From the NCBI GenBank assembly GCA_965206025.1, contig CBDBIU010000003.1:558001-622000 (forward strand): DNA of 64,000 bases. Direction: 5' to 3'. The notes under the pieces were generated by a model that worked only from the letters and a program-made list of their open reading frames with translations, did no database searches and was not told where the DNA came from. Below, in pieces: positions 33,482 to 44,097 of the stretch. The DNA is from G963668345 sp965206025. Its GTDB lineage: Bacteria > Acidobacteriota > Terriglobia > Bryobacterales > UBA6623. Every line of letters begins with the position of its first letter. Positions within the stretch are counted from its first letter, which is position 1. The translations under genes were made by a program, and so were the position numbers.

Positions 33482-34605
33482 GGCCGCGGCGCTCCCCGCC
33501 AAGAATCAGTTGCCTCGGAAGGCGTGGACGAGGAAGTCGCGTCCCTCGATAGGCCGGATTGAGCGCCCTGCCCCGCGGCAGCAACCGCCTCCATCGGCCT
33601 GATCCAAATCTGATCGGCTTGCCGCCTACGCAGAGCGATCATTGTTCCGCGAACGCGGTAGCCGCGAGGATCTCCAAACGTGTTGTTGAGCTCGACGGAG
33701 ACGCGCGCTCGCGGCGTGAGACCCAGATCAAGAAGGCGGCGACGGCTGAACCCGCGGCAGTCGGCGTCGAGCTCCACGACCTCGCCGGCTTGGCCCTCGG
33801 CCAGCTCGGAGAGCCGTCTGCTCCCTTCCGGACGCCGCCTATGGGGCGCGGGGGCCACAACCTGAATGTTGGCCGCCACCGCGCGCGCCAGCCGATGTTC
33901 CTGCTCGCCGTCGCTGACAACCAAGCGTTGCGGGTCGTTCTCAATGATCCGGACAGCCTTCCCGGGCCGCAGGTCGGCGGCGAGGATCTGCTGAAAAATC
34001 ACATCCGGCTCGTCCTCGATGTGAGCGATCCGCGCTGTCTCGTGGGAAGGCCACTCGACGAGTGAGACGGCGTCAAGCGGCGAAAACGAACCATCGGCCG
34101 CGGGGATCGGGTCGCCGTGAGGATCGTGCTGGGGGTGCCCTAGGTGGGCCTCGAGCGCATCCAATTTTTCGGGTGAGAGATGATGCTCGGCCTTTTCGGC
34201 CGCCGGGTGCAAACGAGAAATGGGCACGCCCGCGTCATCCGACAAGTAACGTTCCCAAAGCCGATGCGCTCGTACCACGTGCAGCGCCAAGCGTTCGCCT
34301 ACGGGAGTTAAACGGACGCCCCCGCTGACGGTCCTGACCAATCCTTGGGCTTCCATGCGAGCGATCAGCCCCAACGTGCGGCGTTGCGAGATTTCCAAGG
34401 CTCCCGCCAACGACTCCCGCGTCGCAATTTCCGCGCGCCTTTCCCAGCCAAGGATGTGTTTCAGGGCATCCTCGAATAGTTCTCTCCTGCGACGAGCCCA
34501 CTGTCTACGCGCGAGAGCCGCCACTCCCGCTCGCGGCCAGAAAACGCCGGCCGCGAGCAGCAACAGGACAACGATGACAAGTAATCCTGACTGGCCGTTT
34601 CCCAT
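33478..34605 (-). CDS. membrane-anchored DtxR/MntR-like protein fused to FeoA domain
   Basis: A 375-residue fusion starting at 34605 (MGNGQSGLLVIVVLLLLAAG). One N-terminal membrane segment is followed by a basic stretch, a DtxR-type winged helix (ESLAGALEISQRRTLGLIARMEAQGLV), and the DtxR metal/dimer domain: RAHRLWERYL gives the His-Glu pair and LHPAAEKAEHHLS the His and Glu-x-x-Glu-His set, with Glu where DtxR has Cys102, as in MntR. DPHGDPIP closes that domain. One SH3-like segment and a C-terminal FeoA domain (EGQAGEVVELDADCRGFSRR) follow. It may sense metal at the membrane and regulate the FeoB pair instead of, or besides, binding DNA. Its TGA overlaps the G-domain ATG. Confidence 0.85.
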   Translation of the reverse strand: MGNGQSGLLVIVVLLLLAAGVFWPRAGVAALARRQWARRRRELFEDALKHILGWERRAEIATRESLAGALEISQRRTLGLIARMEAQGLVRTVSGGVRLTPVGERLALHVVRAHRLWERYLSDDAGVPISRLHPAAEKAEHHLSPEKLDALEAHLGHPQHDPHGDPIPAADGSFSPLDAVSLVEWPSHETARIAHIEDEPDVIFQQILAADLRPGKAVRIIENDPQRLVVSDGEQEHRLARAVAANIQVVAPAPHRRRPEGSRRLSELAEGQAGEVVELDADCRGFSRRRLLDLGLTPRARVSVELNNTFGDPRGYRVRGTMIALRRRQADQIWIRPMEAVAAAGQGAQSGLSRDATSSSTPSEATDSWRGAPRP

Positions 34606-34657
34606 GCCTAGCTCCGGCGGCCGGCTTCTCGGCAAGCGCCTGCCATGCCTAAAGTCA

Positions 34658-35347
34658 TCATTTGCGTTTCTCCTTTGGCCCTGGGTCGGGTACGACATGG
34701 ATTTGACCAGCGACCTTCCTGCCCAATGCCCGGATGTCGGAAAAGCCCTCAACCCGCATAATCAGCGGACCGTCAAACGGCGCTTTCTCGCTGAGTTCCA
34801 ATCGCGCCCCCGGAAGAATGCCCAGCTCCGACAGATACCGCAAAATCTCGGTATCGCTGTCTGAAACCCGCGACACGGTTGCTCCACTGCCGGCGTCGAG
34901 CTCGATGAGGCAGATTTCACGCCGTTTGGGGATCGTGCCGTCCTTGCGTGGAATGGGATGCCCGTGCGGATCAACTTCAGGATCGCCGAGTTGCTGCGCG
35001 ATTCGCTCCTCGAAGGTCTCGGAAATCGCGTGTTCGAGCTTTTCGGCCTCGGCATGCACTTCGTCCAGGCCGTAGTCCAGAGAATTGTGCAGGAATAGCT
35101 CGATCAGCCGATGATGCCGAATCACTTCGAGCGCCCGAAGGCGACCCTCGTCGGTCAAACTCGCGCCGCGATGTTTCGTGTAGGCCACACAAGGGGGCTT
35201 CTGCTCGGCTAGCTTGCGCAGCATCCCGGTTACCGAGGCCGGCGCCACGCTGAGCCGCTTGGCGAGCTCAACCGTGCTGGCGCGTCCCGTCTCGCCGGCG
35301 ATGTCGAAGATCGCCTTCAGATAGTCGTCGACTGCCTCGGAGGCCAT
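34658..35347 (-). CDS. DtxR/MntR-family metal-dependent regulator with FeoA-like C-terminus
   Basis: A 229-residue soluble regulator. The winged helix is at ~1-60 (VDDYLKAIFDIAGE, SVAPASVTGMLRKLAEQ), followed by the metal/dimer domain: RHHRLIELFLHN and HAEAEKLEHAIS, with Glu in the Cys102 position of DtxR, as in MntR. DPHGHPIP follows, and a C-terminal SH3/FeoA-like domain (LSELGILPGARLELSEKAPF). It is the first gene of the operon and is 52 bp from the membrane-anchored homologue. A perfect inverted repeat lies 17 bp before its start and may be its own operator. Whether it responds to Fe(II) or Mn(II) cannot be decided from sequence. Confidence 0.92.
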   Translation of the reverse strand: MASEAVDDYLKAIFDIAGETGRASTVELAKRLSVAPASVTGMLRKLAEQKPPCVAYTKHRGASLTDEGRLRALEVIRHHRLIELFLHNSLDYGLDEVHAEAEKLEHAISETFEERIAQQLGDPEVDPHGHPIPRKDGTIPKRREICLIELDAGSGATVSRVSDSDTEILRYLSELGILPGARLELSEKAPFDGPLIMRVEGFSDIRALGRKVAGQIHVVPDPGPKEKRK

Positions 35348-35363
35348 CAGTAGTCCGCCAATA

Positions 35364-35379
35364 TTTAGGTAACCCTAAA
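35364..35379. promoter_or_regulatory. inverted repeat TTTAGG-TAAC-CCTAAA, candidate DtxR-family operator
   Basis: A perfect 6-bp inverted repeat with a 4-bp spacer, in an AT-rich patch upstream of the first gene of the metal operon. TTAGG/CCTAA half-sites recur in DtxR/IdeR boxes. Placement 17-32 bp before the start codon fits repression. No second copy was noticed in the window. Confidence 0.6.
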
Positions 35380-35602
35380 AACTTATTTTTGCTCACTTGG
35401 GGTCGGTATGTCAATGGCTCGGGAACCTAGCGGCACCCAGCCCCATGTCGGTCGAAGCGGGCAACTCGCTGATTCGCGGAGGCTTTGTTCCTCGGGAGCG
35501 AGCACGTAGCAGAGCCGCAGGTGGAAGCCCGCGGGCCCGCACCCTCACGGGCACGGCTCTGTCTTCGAGCCGGTCAGGGTCTCGCACCCGGGGCCGGGCG
35601 CG

Positions 35603-36601
35603 TTACCGGCGAGCGTCGATGTCGAGCCTGACGATGCCGGAATCCTCCGGGGTGGCAAACATCGACTCGGGTGCATAGCGCGTGGCGAAGATGCGAGTAG
35701 AAGCTACAAGGACGCCGCCAACAATCATCAAACCGGCGAGGATCAGAGAAAAGATGATGATGTCGATCAGCAGAGTCCACAAGGTCTCGCTGCGCTTCAA
35801 ATTGCGGTGGTGCAAGGTGATCTCGGCGCGGTAGCGCACTTTGGCCAGCAAGCGTTCCGCGTCGTCCGCCGACGGAGGGGCGACGACGGCCGCCACGAGG
35901 GGTCCGGCTCGCTTGGAGACTACACCGGACAGTTTTTCGAACTCCTCCAGCTGAGCACGAGCGATCTGAGGCGTGGGATAGCTGAACAAAAGCATCCGCA
36001 GCCGTCCCTGGGGGCTGTTGTACTGGGCGTATTGAGCTTCGGCGCCCAAGCGAAAGGCGGCGACCGACGGCGGAATTTCGCTCGCCAGCTTCTCGAGAGT
36101 CGCCGGTCCCAAGACGTGCCTTTGCGAATTGGGGACCAGGTTTTCCAAGGGAACATACTCGAGCACCGGCGGATCCGCGGACATCTGAAGACGGGGAAGA
36201 AAGGCCAGCATCACCTCGACGTGCTCGTCGACCGGTTCGTCGCCGTGCATTTCCACCAGATAATTGCCGAATTGGATGAGAGTCCGGTCGCCGCTTTGTC
36301 GTGCCCGTTGACCGTAGGCACTGTCGGCGGCTTCGGCCGGCTGGAGCCATTGAAAAGCCGCGAAGGCGCCGGTGGGGTCTTCAAATCGGCTGGCTGAGAT
36401 CTCGACCGAGCGTTGGTCGGGCGTTACGTAGCGCGCGCGCTCGCCTTCTTCGAACCCGAATTCCGCGAAAATCGCCTGGTCCGCCGGCAGCCAGGGACCG
36501 ATGTCCCGCGGTTCGAAGTCTCCCAGGGCGTCGGGCAGGATAATAGCCGCGGAAACCATCGCCGGCGCCGGCAAGATCGCCAGTAAAAGTTTAGCCCACA
36601 T
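35603..36601 (-). CDS. exported, C-terminally anchored protein, DUF6599-like
   Basis: A 332-residue protein with a signal peptide (MWAKLLLAILPAPAMVSAA) and one membrane segment near the C-terminus (TLLIDIIIFSLILAGLMIVGG), leaving a large periplasmic domain. ILPDALGDFEPRDIGPWLPADQ, YVTPDQRSVEISASRFEDPTGA and GNYLVEMHG resemble DUF6599 proteins common in Acidobacteriota; this is recognition by pattern. No catalytic motif is evident and the function is unknown. It lies between the metal operon and secA without tight spacing to either. Confidence 0.65.
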   Translation of the reverse strand: MWAKLLLAILPAPAMVSAAIILPDALGDFEPRDIGPWLPADQAIFAEFGFEEGERARYVTPDQRSVEISASRFEDPTGAFAAFQWLQPAEAADSAYGQRARQSGDRTLIQFGNYLVEMHGDEPVDEHVEVMLAFLPRLQMSADPPVLEYVPLENLVPNSQRHVLGPATLEKLASEIPPSVAAFRLGAEAQYAQYNSPQGRLRMLLFSYPTPQIARAQLEEFEKLSGVVSKRAGPLVAAVVAPPSADDAERLLAKVRYRAEITLHHRNLKRSETLWTLLIDIIIFSLILAGLMIVGGVLVASTRIFATRYAPESMFATPEDSGIVRLDIDARR

Positions 36602-36701
36602 TTCTAATTATTCAACGGGCACGGGCCCTTGGATGCACGCCGCAGCACTCCCAACCGCCGAACGCTTTCAGGAACAGGATTGCGGAACGTCATGAGCGGA
36701 A

Positions 36702-36820
36702 CGGGAAAAATTGGGTAGACCCAGTCAATTTGCTTCAGGTAAGCGTCATGTTTCTCGGGCCATAACGGGCAGCGAATTGGCGGCAGCGCCCATTTATCCT
36801 CCCGGACGATTCCTGCCGCG
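36702..36820 (-). repeat. dispersed ~120-bp repeat, copy downstream of secA
   Basis: Reverse-orientation relative of 31059-31190. It ends six bases beyond the secA stop codon (36826-36828). No coding potential. See the other copy for the shared landmarks. Confidence 0.65.
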
Positions 36821-36825
36821 GGGCA

Positions 36826-39624
<2,799 letters not shown>

Positions 39625-39900
39625 GACAGGAGAGAGGGGGCGGCCGTATTTCCCTCATTGTAGCGCGAAGAGCTGGGTTTAACTGTTGAGTTGCGCCATC
39701 CCGAGCCGTCCGCGTCGACCTCATCAGCGGTCCGCCGATCTACGTCTCGCGGGCAATATGGCAGCTCAGCGCCGACCGGAGCCGTGTCAGACTCCCTGCC
39801 CCGTCCGTCAGGCAATGAGCGGGGGCGTCCGGCTCATCGGCCCGACCGGTCAACGGTTATAATCACAGTCACGGGTTCGCAGCCCTTCTCAAGGCCTTCC

Positions 39901-41085
39901 ATGAAGCTTGAAACACTCGCCGTGCACGCCGGAGACCGCAAGAAGCTCGGGGACTATGTCCCGGTCACGACGCCCATTTTTAGCGCGGCGAGCTTCTCCT
40001 ACGAACGCATGGAAGATTTGGACCGCGTCTTTGCCGACGAGATGCCGGGACAAGGGTATTCGCGCTACGGGAATCCGACTAGCGCGGCTTTGGAAGAGCA
40101 AATGGCGGAATTGGAGGGTGGCGACCTCGCCGTGGCGACCAGTTCCGGAATGGCGGCGATCCACATGGGCATCCTCGCGACGCTGACTGACCGGCGGAAG
40201 TCTATCGTGGCGGCCAACGTGCTCTACGGGCAGACCTTCGTGCTGCTGATGAACGTGTTGGAACCGAGCGGGGTGTCCGTCCGCTTCGCGGACCCCTGTG
40301 ACCTGGAGGCTTTCGAGGCGGCAGTCGAGGAACACAGCCCAGCTTGCGTGTTGCTGGAAACGATCTCCAACCCCTTGTTGCGAGTTCCGCCGGTGGATAG
40401 GCTCACCGCGATAGCCCACAAACACGGAGCTCAGGTGATCGTGGACGCGACGTTTACAACACCCGTGATGACACGGCCTCTGCGGCAAGGCGCGGACTTC
40501 GTGGTCCACAGCGTGTCGAAATATCTCGCCGGGCACGGCGACGTGCTGGGCGGTATCGTTGTCACGCAAGAGGAGTTTCGCCCTCTGGTGCAGTCCCTTA
40601 CACGTACCATCGGGCCCAACCTTGGCCCCTTTGAAGCGTACTTGACGATGAGAGGCATCAAGAGCTTGCCGCTCAGGATCGAGCGGCAGTGCGAGAACGC
40701 TATCAAAGTTGCCCAATGGCTCGGCGAACATCCCCGGGTGGAACCCGTCTTTTTCCCCGGCGACCCCGATCACCCGGACGCCGAAACCGTACGCAGACTC
40801 TTCCCCGAAGGAAAATTCGGAGCCATGGTGAGCTTCGAAATCAAAGATGCAGCCAGGGAGGAGATCTTCGCCTTCATGGATTCCCTCAAACTCGTCGTAC
40901 GGGCCACCAGCCTCGGGGACGTACACACGATGATGCTCTACCCGGCGATGAGCTCCCACCGCGACCTGGCCCCCAAGCACCGCGAACGCCTGGGCATCCG
41001 CGATAACCTGGTTCGCCTTTCCGTCGGCATCGAAGCCCCGGAAGACATCATCGCGGACCTGGAACAGGCGCTCGGACGCACTTGA
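39901..41085 (+). CDS. PLP-dependent trans-sulfuration enzyme (cystathionine gamma-synthase/lyase family)
   Basis: A 394-residue enzyme of the Cys/Met metabolism family. I start at ATG 39901; the open frame runs further upstream without coding character. YSRYGNPTSAALEEQMAELE is the substrate-loop region, SSGMAAIHMGIL binds cofactor phosphate, ETISNPLLRVPPVDRL and VDATFTTPV are conserved, and SVSKYLAGHGDVLGG holds the PLP lysine (Lys207). Members act as cystathionine gamma-synthase, gamma-lyase, O-acyl-homoserine sulfhydrylase or methionine gamma-lyase; the sequence by eye does not separate them. It is divergent from secA and stands alone. Confidence 0.92.
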   Translation: MKLETLAVHAGDRKKLGDYVPVTTPIFSAASFSYERMEDLDRVFADEMPGQGYSRYGNPTSAALEEQMAELEGGDLAVATSSGMAAIHMGILATLTDRRKSIVAANVLYGQTFVLLMNVLEPSGVSVRFADPCDLEAFEAAVEEHSPACVLLETISNPLLRVPPVDRLTAIAHKHGAQVIVDATFTTPVMTRPLRQGADFVVHSVSKYLAGHGDVLGGIVVTQEEFRPLVQSLTRTIGPNLGPFEAYLTMRGIKSLPLRIERQCENAIKVAQWLGEHPRVEPVFFPGDPDHPDAETVRRLFPEGKFGAMVSFEIKDAAREEIFAFMDSLKLVVRATSLGDVHTMMLYPAMSSHRDLAPKHRERLGIRDNLVRLSVGIEAPEDIIADLEQALGRT

Positions 41086-41099
41086 GTACGATTAAGTGA

Positions 41100-41192
41100 T
41101 CAGCGACGATCGATACAGCCCGAGTTCCCGGCGGCCTCGTCGATTCCCGCGAGGTAGTCGATCAGTATATTGGTGTCGAACAGCCCCCTCAC
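41100..41192 (-). pseudogene. vapC: VapC (PIN-domain toxin) N-terminal remnant
   Basis: From GTG 41192 the frame reads VRGLFDTNILIDYLAGIDEA and then stops after 30 codons. LFDTNILIDYL is the first acidic motif of PIN-domain RNases of VapC toxins. Sequence just upstream on the same strand (RRLRREWSK then stop) looks like the end of a VapB antitoxin. The antitoxin is cut by the palindromic repeat at 41228 and the toxin has lost its other three acidic motifs, so the pair is dead. Confidence 0.7.
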
Positions 41193-41227
41193 TTAGACCA
41201 CTCGCGGCGAAGCCTTCGCTGGTAGGC

Positions 41228-41425
41228 TAGCCCGCATTTCTCACCACCTGACGGTCGAAGCACGCCATAGGCCCGCCATTACTGCGTTGCGCTTGCTCGC
41301 CGTGCTCAACGTAGGGTTCAAGTACGCCCGCATTATTCAAGAAATGCGGCGCCGAGCGGCGCGCGCCTTGTACTGACGGGCCTCTCACGCACTTCGCCTC
41401 GCCACGTGGTGAGAAAAGCGGGCTA
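41228..41425. repeat. 198-bp palindromic repeat (TAGCCCGC family), copy nearly identical to 6311-6508
   Basis: Same length and ends as the copy at 6311, including the inner AATGCGGCGCCGAGCGGCGC. It sits in the vapB remnant, in the 500-bp gap 41086-41584 that otherwise contains only the vapC remnant and about 150 bp of unassigned sequence. Confidence 0.9.
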
Positions 41426-41584
41426 ACTGGTCGTCCGGCAGATCAACGATGGTGCGCATACTGATACCAGATTCCGTTATCAGTTATCATTCCGAGCCAC
41501 GGAAGAACGGAATGCAACACGCGGGATGATCCATCGGAGAGCGCCTGCCAACGAAAACCACACGGGGAACGCCCTTGCCGCGTT

Positions 41585-42907
41585 CTACTTCCCCATTAAT
41601 TCGATGACCGCGGCGGCTGTCGCGGTGACGCCGGTCTCGATGGCGGGCCTTGGAGCGGGCCGAAACAGAGCCGAGTGGAGAGAGGGAAGGGACTGCCCGC
41701 CGGGCTGCCGGCTCTTCGCCATGCGTTCGGTGCCAACGGTTCCCAGGCGGAACAGGAAGATAGGAATGCGCGGTCCCTCTCGTCCATAACGACCGAAGTC
41801 TTCACCACCCATTTCAGGATCGCGCTCCACCACATTGTCGTCGCCCAGCAGCGATTTCCATACGCCCAGGATTCGCTCGACAAGCTGTGGATTGTTGTAC
41901 AGCGCCGGGGTGTATTCCATGGGCAGAAACTTGACGCTCGGTTCCCGATCGGCGGGTACGCCGGCGGCACGGGCCACGCCGAGCGTGATGCGACGAATGG
42001 CGTCAAGGATCTGCTTGCGTGTTTCGTCGCTATAGGACCGCACGGTCAGTTGCAACTTCACCTCGTCGGGAATGATGTTGTGCTTGCTGCCTCCGTGGAT
42101 TGAGCCGACCGTAACGACAGCGGCATCAATCGGACGAACTTCACGGCTAACAATGGTCTGCAGCGCAAGAATGACCTGGGCCGCGATAACAACCGGGTCC
42201 CTTGTCTTGTGAGGATAGGCGCCATGACCTCCGACCCCGCGGATCGTAATGTCGACAGAATCGACATTGGCCATTGCGAAACCTGCCCGGTAGCCGATGA
42301 GCCCTGCCTCGAGTGCGGCATCCACATGAAGGGCTAGGCAATAGTCCGGGCGAGGAAAACGCTTGAAAAGACCTTCCTCCAGCATGGCGCGGGCACCGGC
42401 GCCCCGCTCTTCCGCCGGCTGTCCGATCATCACCAGGGTACCGGCCCACTCATTCCTCAGCTTCACGAGCACCTTCGCCGAGCCGAGGAACGAAGTCATG
42501 TGGATGTCGTGGCCGCAGGCGTGCATGACGCCCACCTCCCGGCCGAGTTCGTCTTGCGTGCGAACCTTGCTGGCGTACGGCAGCCCCGTATTCTCAGTAA
42601 CCGGCAGGGCGTCCAAGTCGGTCCGCACCAGCACCGTCGGACCTTGCCCGTTTTCGAGGACGCCGACAAACCCGTATCCCCCGACACCGACGGTCACATC
42701 AAAGCCCAACTCGCTTAGCCGCGCCGCCAGCCGCTTAGCCGTCTTCTCTTCGCGGAACGACAACTCGGGGTGGGAGTGAAGGTGCTTGTAAACGTCGACA
42801 AGCGAGTCCAGTTCGGCCGCGGCTAGTTGGGAAATTCGCTCGTCGAGTTGCTGCGCGGGAGCGCATAAGGCCAACAACAAACCGACAATCCACAGTCGCG
42901 GTCCCAT
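41585..42907 (-). CDS. exported M20-family amidohydrolase (hippurate/N-acyl-amino-acid hydrolase type)
   Basis: A 440-residue zinc peptidase-like hydrolase of the M20D group. I start at 42907 (MGPRLWIVGLLLALCAPAQQ), a signal peptide; the frame extends upstream. HLHSHPELSFREEKTA opens the catalytic domain, VRTDLDALPV, MHACGHDIHMTSFLG (metal Cys/His), GQPAEERGAGARAM, LHVDAALEAG and MGGEDFG supply the metal ligands and catalytic Glu. A dimerisation lid occurs at ~225-330. Members hydrolyse N-acyl amino acids or indole-amino acid conjugates; here it acts in the periplasm. Monocistronic, with half a palindromic repeat upstream. Confidence 0.92.
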   Translation of the reverse strand: MGPRLWIVGLLLALCAPAQQLDERISQLAAAELDSLVDVYKHLHSHPELSFREEKTAKRLAARLSELGFDVTVGVGGYGFVGVLENGQGPTVLVRTDLDALPVTENTGLPYASKVRTQDELGREVGVMHACGHDIHMTSFLGSAKVLVKLRNEWAGTLVMIGQPAEERGAGARAMLEEGLFKRFPRPDYCLALHVDAALEAGLIGYRAGFAMANVDSVDITIRGVGGHGAYPHKTRDPVVIAAQVILALQTIVSREVRPIDAAVVTVGSIHGGSKHNIIPDEVKLQLTVRSYSDETRKQILDAIRRITLGVARAAGVPADREPSVKFLPMEYTPALYNNPQLVERILGVWKSLLGDDNVVERDPEMGGEDFGRYGREGPRIPIFLFRLGTVGTERMAKSRQPGGQSLPSLHSALFRPAPRPAIETGVTATAAAVIELMGK

Positions 42908-43008
42908 AGGAGAGGAGAAACGGACCATTCTAGCAGGCTGGGTCGCGTCCATCGCGTCGGCCGACCCGGGGCCAGTGGGGCCGCCTTCCGTCCGTAATCT
43001 CTCTTGAC

Positions 43009-43079
43009 TAGCCCGCATTTCTCACCACTTGACGGTCGAAGTACGCAATAAGCCCGCCATTACTGTGTTGCGCTTGCTG
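43009..43079. repeat. left-half fragment of the TAGCCCGC repeat
   Basis: TAGCCCGCATTTCTCACCAC to TGTTGCGCTTGCT matches the left ~70 bp of the family and stops; the right half is absent. It lies between the divergent M20 and ACT-domain genes. Confidence 0.8.
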
Positions 43080-43219
43080 GGCAGCCGGTGCGCTTATTAC
43101 GCTGCGGCTATACTGGAGGGACAATAACTCCCGGGCTGAGGATCGCGTTGGTCCCATGGGCGGGGGATGCCGTGGAACTCGAAGAAAGTTCGGCTGTAAG
43201 GGCGAGCCAGCCGCGAAGC

Positions 43220-43900
43220 ATGTCTATAACAGAATCAGAGGCTAGTGGGGATTCCCTGGCGTTGACCGTTGAGGTCAAGAACGAGCGGGGGGCGCTGCAT
43301 GAGCTCACCGGAGTGATCGCGCGCTTGGGCGGCGACATTGTCTGGGTGGCCATACTCGATAGCCGGAAACCGGTGGAATCGGTCTTCTTTGAGATTGCCG
43401 GCGTAGAGAACTCCCAGGCCCTTGTCGCCGAACTCCGATCCTTGCCGGCGGTGGAAAAGGTGGAAGAGGAAAAGACTCTCAAGCGAGTTTTCGGCAAGCG
43501 GCTCATCATCATCGGCGGCGGCGCCCAGGTCGGCCAGGTAGCCGTTGGAGCTGCGTCCGAGGCTGATCGCCACAATCTGCGCGGAGAACGGATCTCGGTA
43601 GACACGATTCCTCTGGTGGGCGAAAAAGAGCTGGCCGAAGCAGTCCGGGCGGTGGCCCGGCTGCCGCGCGCCCGCGCGCTCGTACTGGCCGGCGCTCTGA
43701 TGGGCGGGGAAATCGAGCAAGCCGTCCGGGAAGTCAAACAAAAGGGCATACTTGTTATTTCCCTCAACATGGCCGGCTCCGTTCCCGAAGCCGCCGATTT
43801 AGTCGTCACCGACCCAATTCAAGCCGGGGTAATGGCCGTCATGGCCATCGCGGACACGGCAAGCTTCAAGATTTCCTTGCTGAAGAAAAAAGTGTTCTAG
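43220..43900 (+). CDS. ACT-domain regulatory protein, DUF5612-like
   Basis: A 226-residue protein starting at ATG 43220 (MSITESEASGDSLALTVEVK); the frame upstream to 43088 is less convincing. Residues ~12-85 are an ACT ligand-binding domain (NERGALHELTGVIARLGGDI). Residues ~95-226 begin LIIIGGGAQVGQVAVGAASE and include SVDTIPLVGEKELAEAVRAV and MAGSVPEAADLVVTDPIQAG; this resembles DUF5612, a domain paired with ACT in archaea and some bacteria (family name from memory). A role in amino-acid sensing is inference. It is directly upstream of tRNA-Arg, 35 bp away. Confidence 0.7.
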   Translation: MSITESEASGDSLALTVEVKNERGALHELTGVIARLGGDIVWVAILDSRKPVESVFFEIAGVENSQALVAELRSLPAVEKVEEEKTLKRVFGKRLIIIGGGAQVGQVAVGAASEADRHNLRGERISVDTIPLVGEKELAEAVRAVARLPRARALVLAGALMGGEIEQAVREVKQKGILVISLNMAGSVPEAADLVVTDPIQAGVMAVMAIADTASFKISLLKKKVF

Positions 43901-43935
43901 CTTCGTGACCGCCTTTCGAAAGTTGTCTGATCTAT

Positions 43936-44012
43936 GGGCTCGTAGCTCAGTTGGATAGAGCAGCCGCCTCCTAAGCGGCAGGTCGCGCGTTCGAATCGCG
44001 CCGAGCCTACCA
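43936..44012 (+). tRNA. tRNA-Arg (anticodon CCU)
   Basis: A complete cloverleaf: acceptor GGGCTCG/CGAGCCT (first pair G-U), D-stem GCTC/GAGC, anticodon stem GCCGC/GCGGC with loop CTCCTAA giving anticodon CCU, T-arm GCGCG-TTCGAAT-CGCGC, discriminator A and encoded CCA. It reads AGG. The integrase of the conjugative element lies immediately 3', so the 3' part of this gene is the likely attachment site. Confidence 0.97.
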
Positions 44013-44097
44013 CCTAACTGATTTGTTTTCAGCACCCGTCTACCTTGCCTCTCGTTGCTGAAGACGGAATCGTAAAGAAACCGTCAAAAAACTGGCC

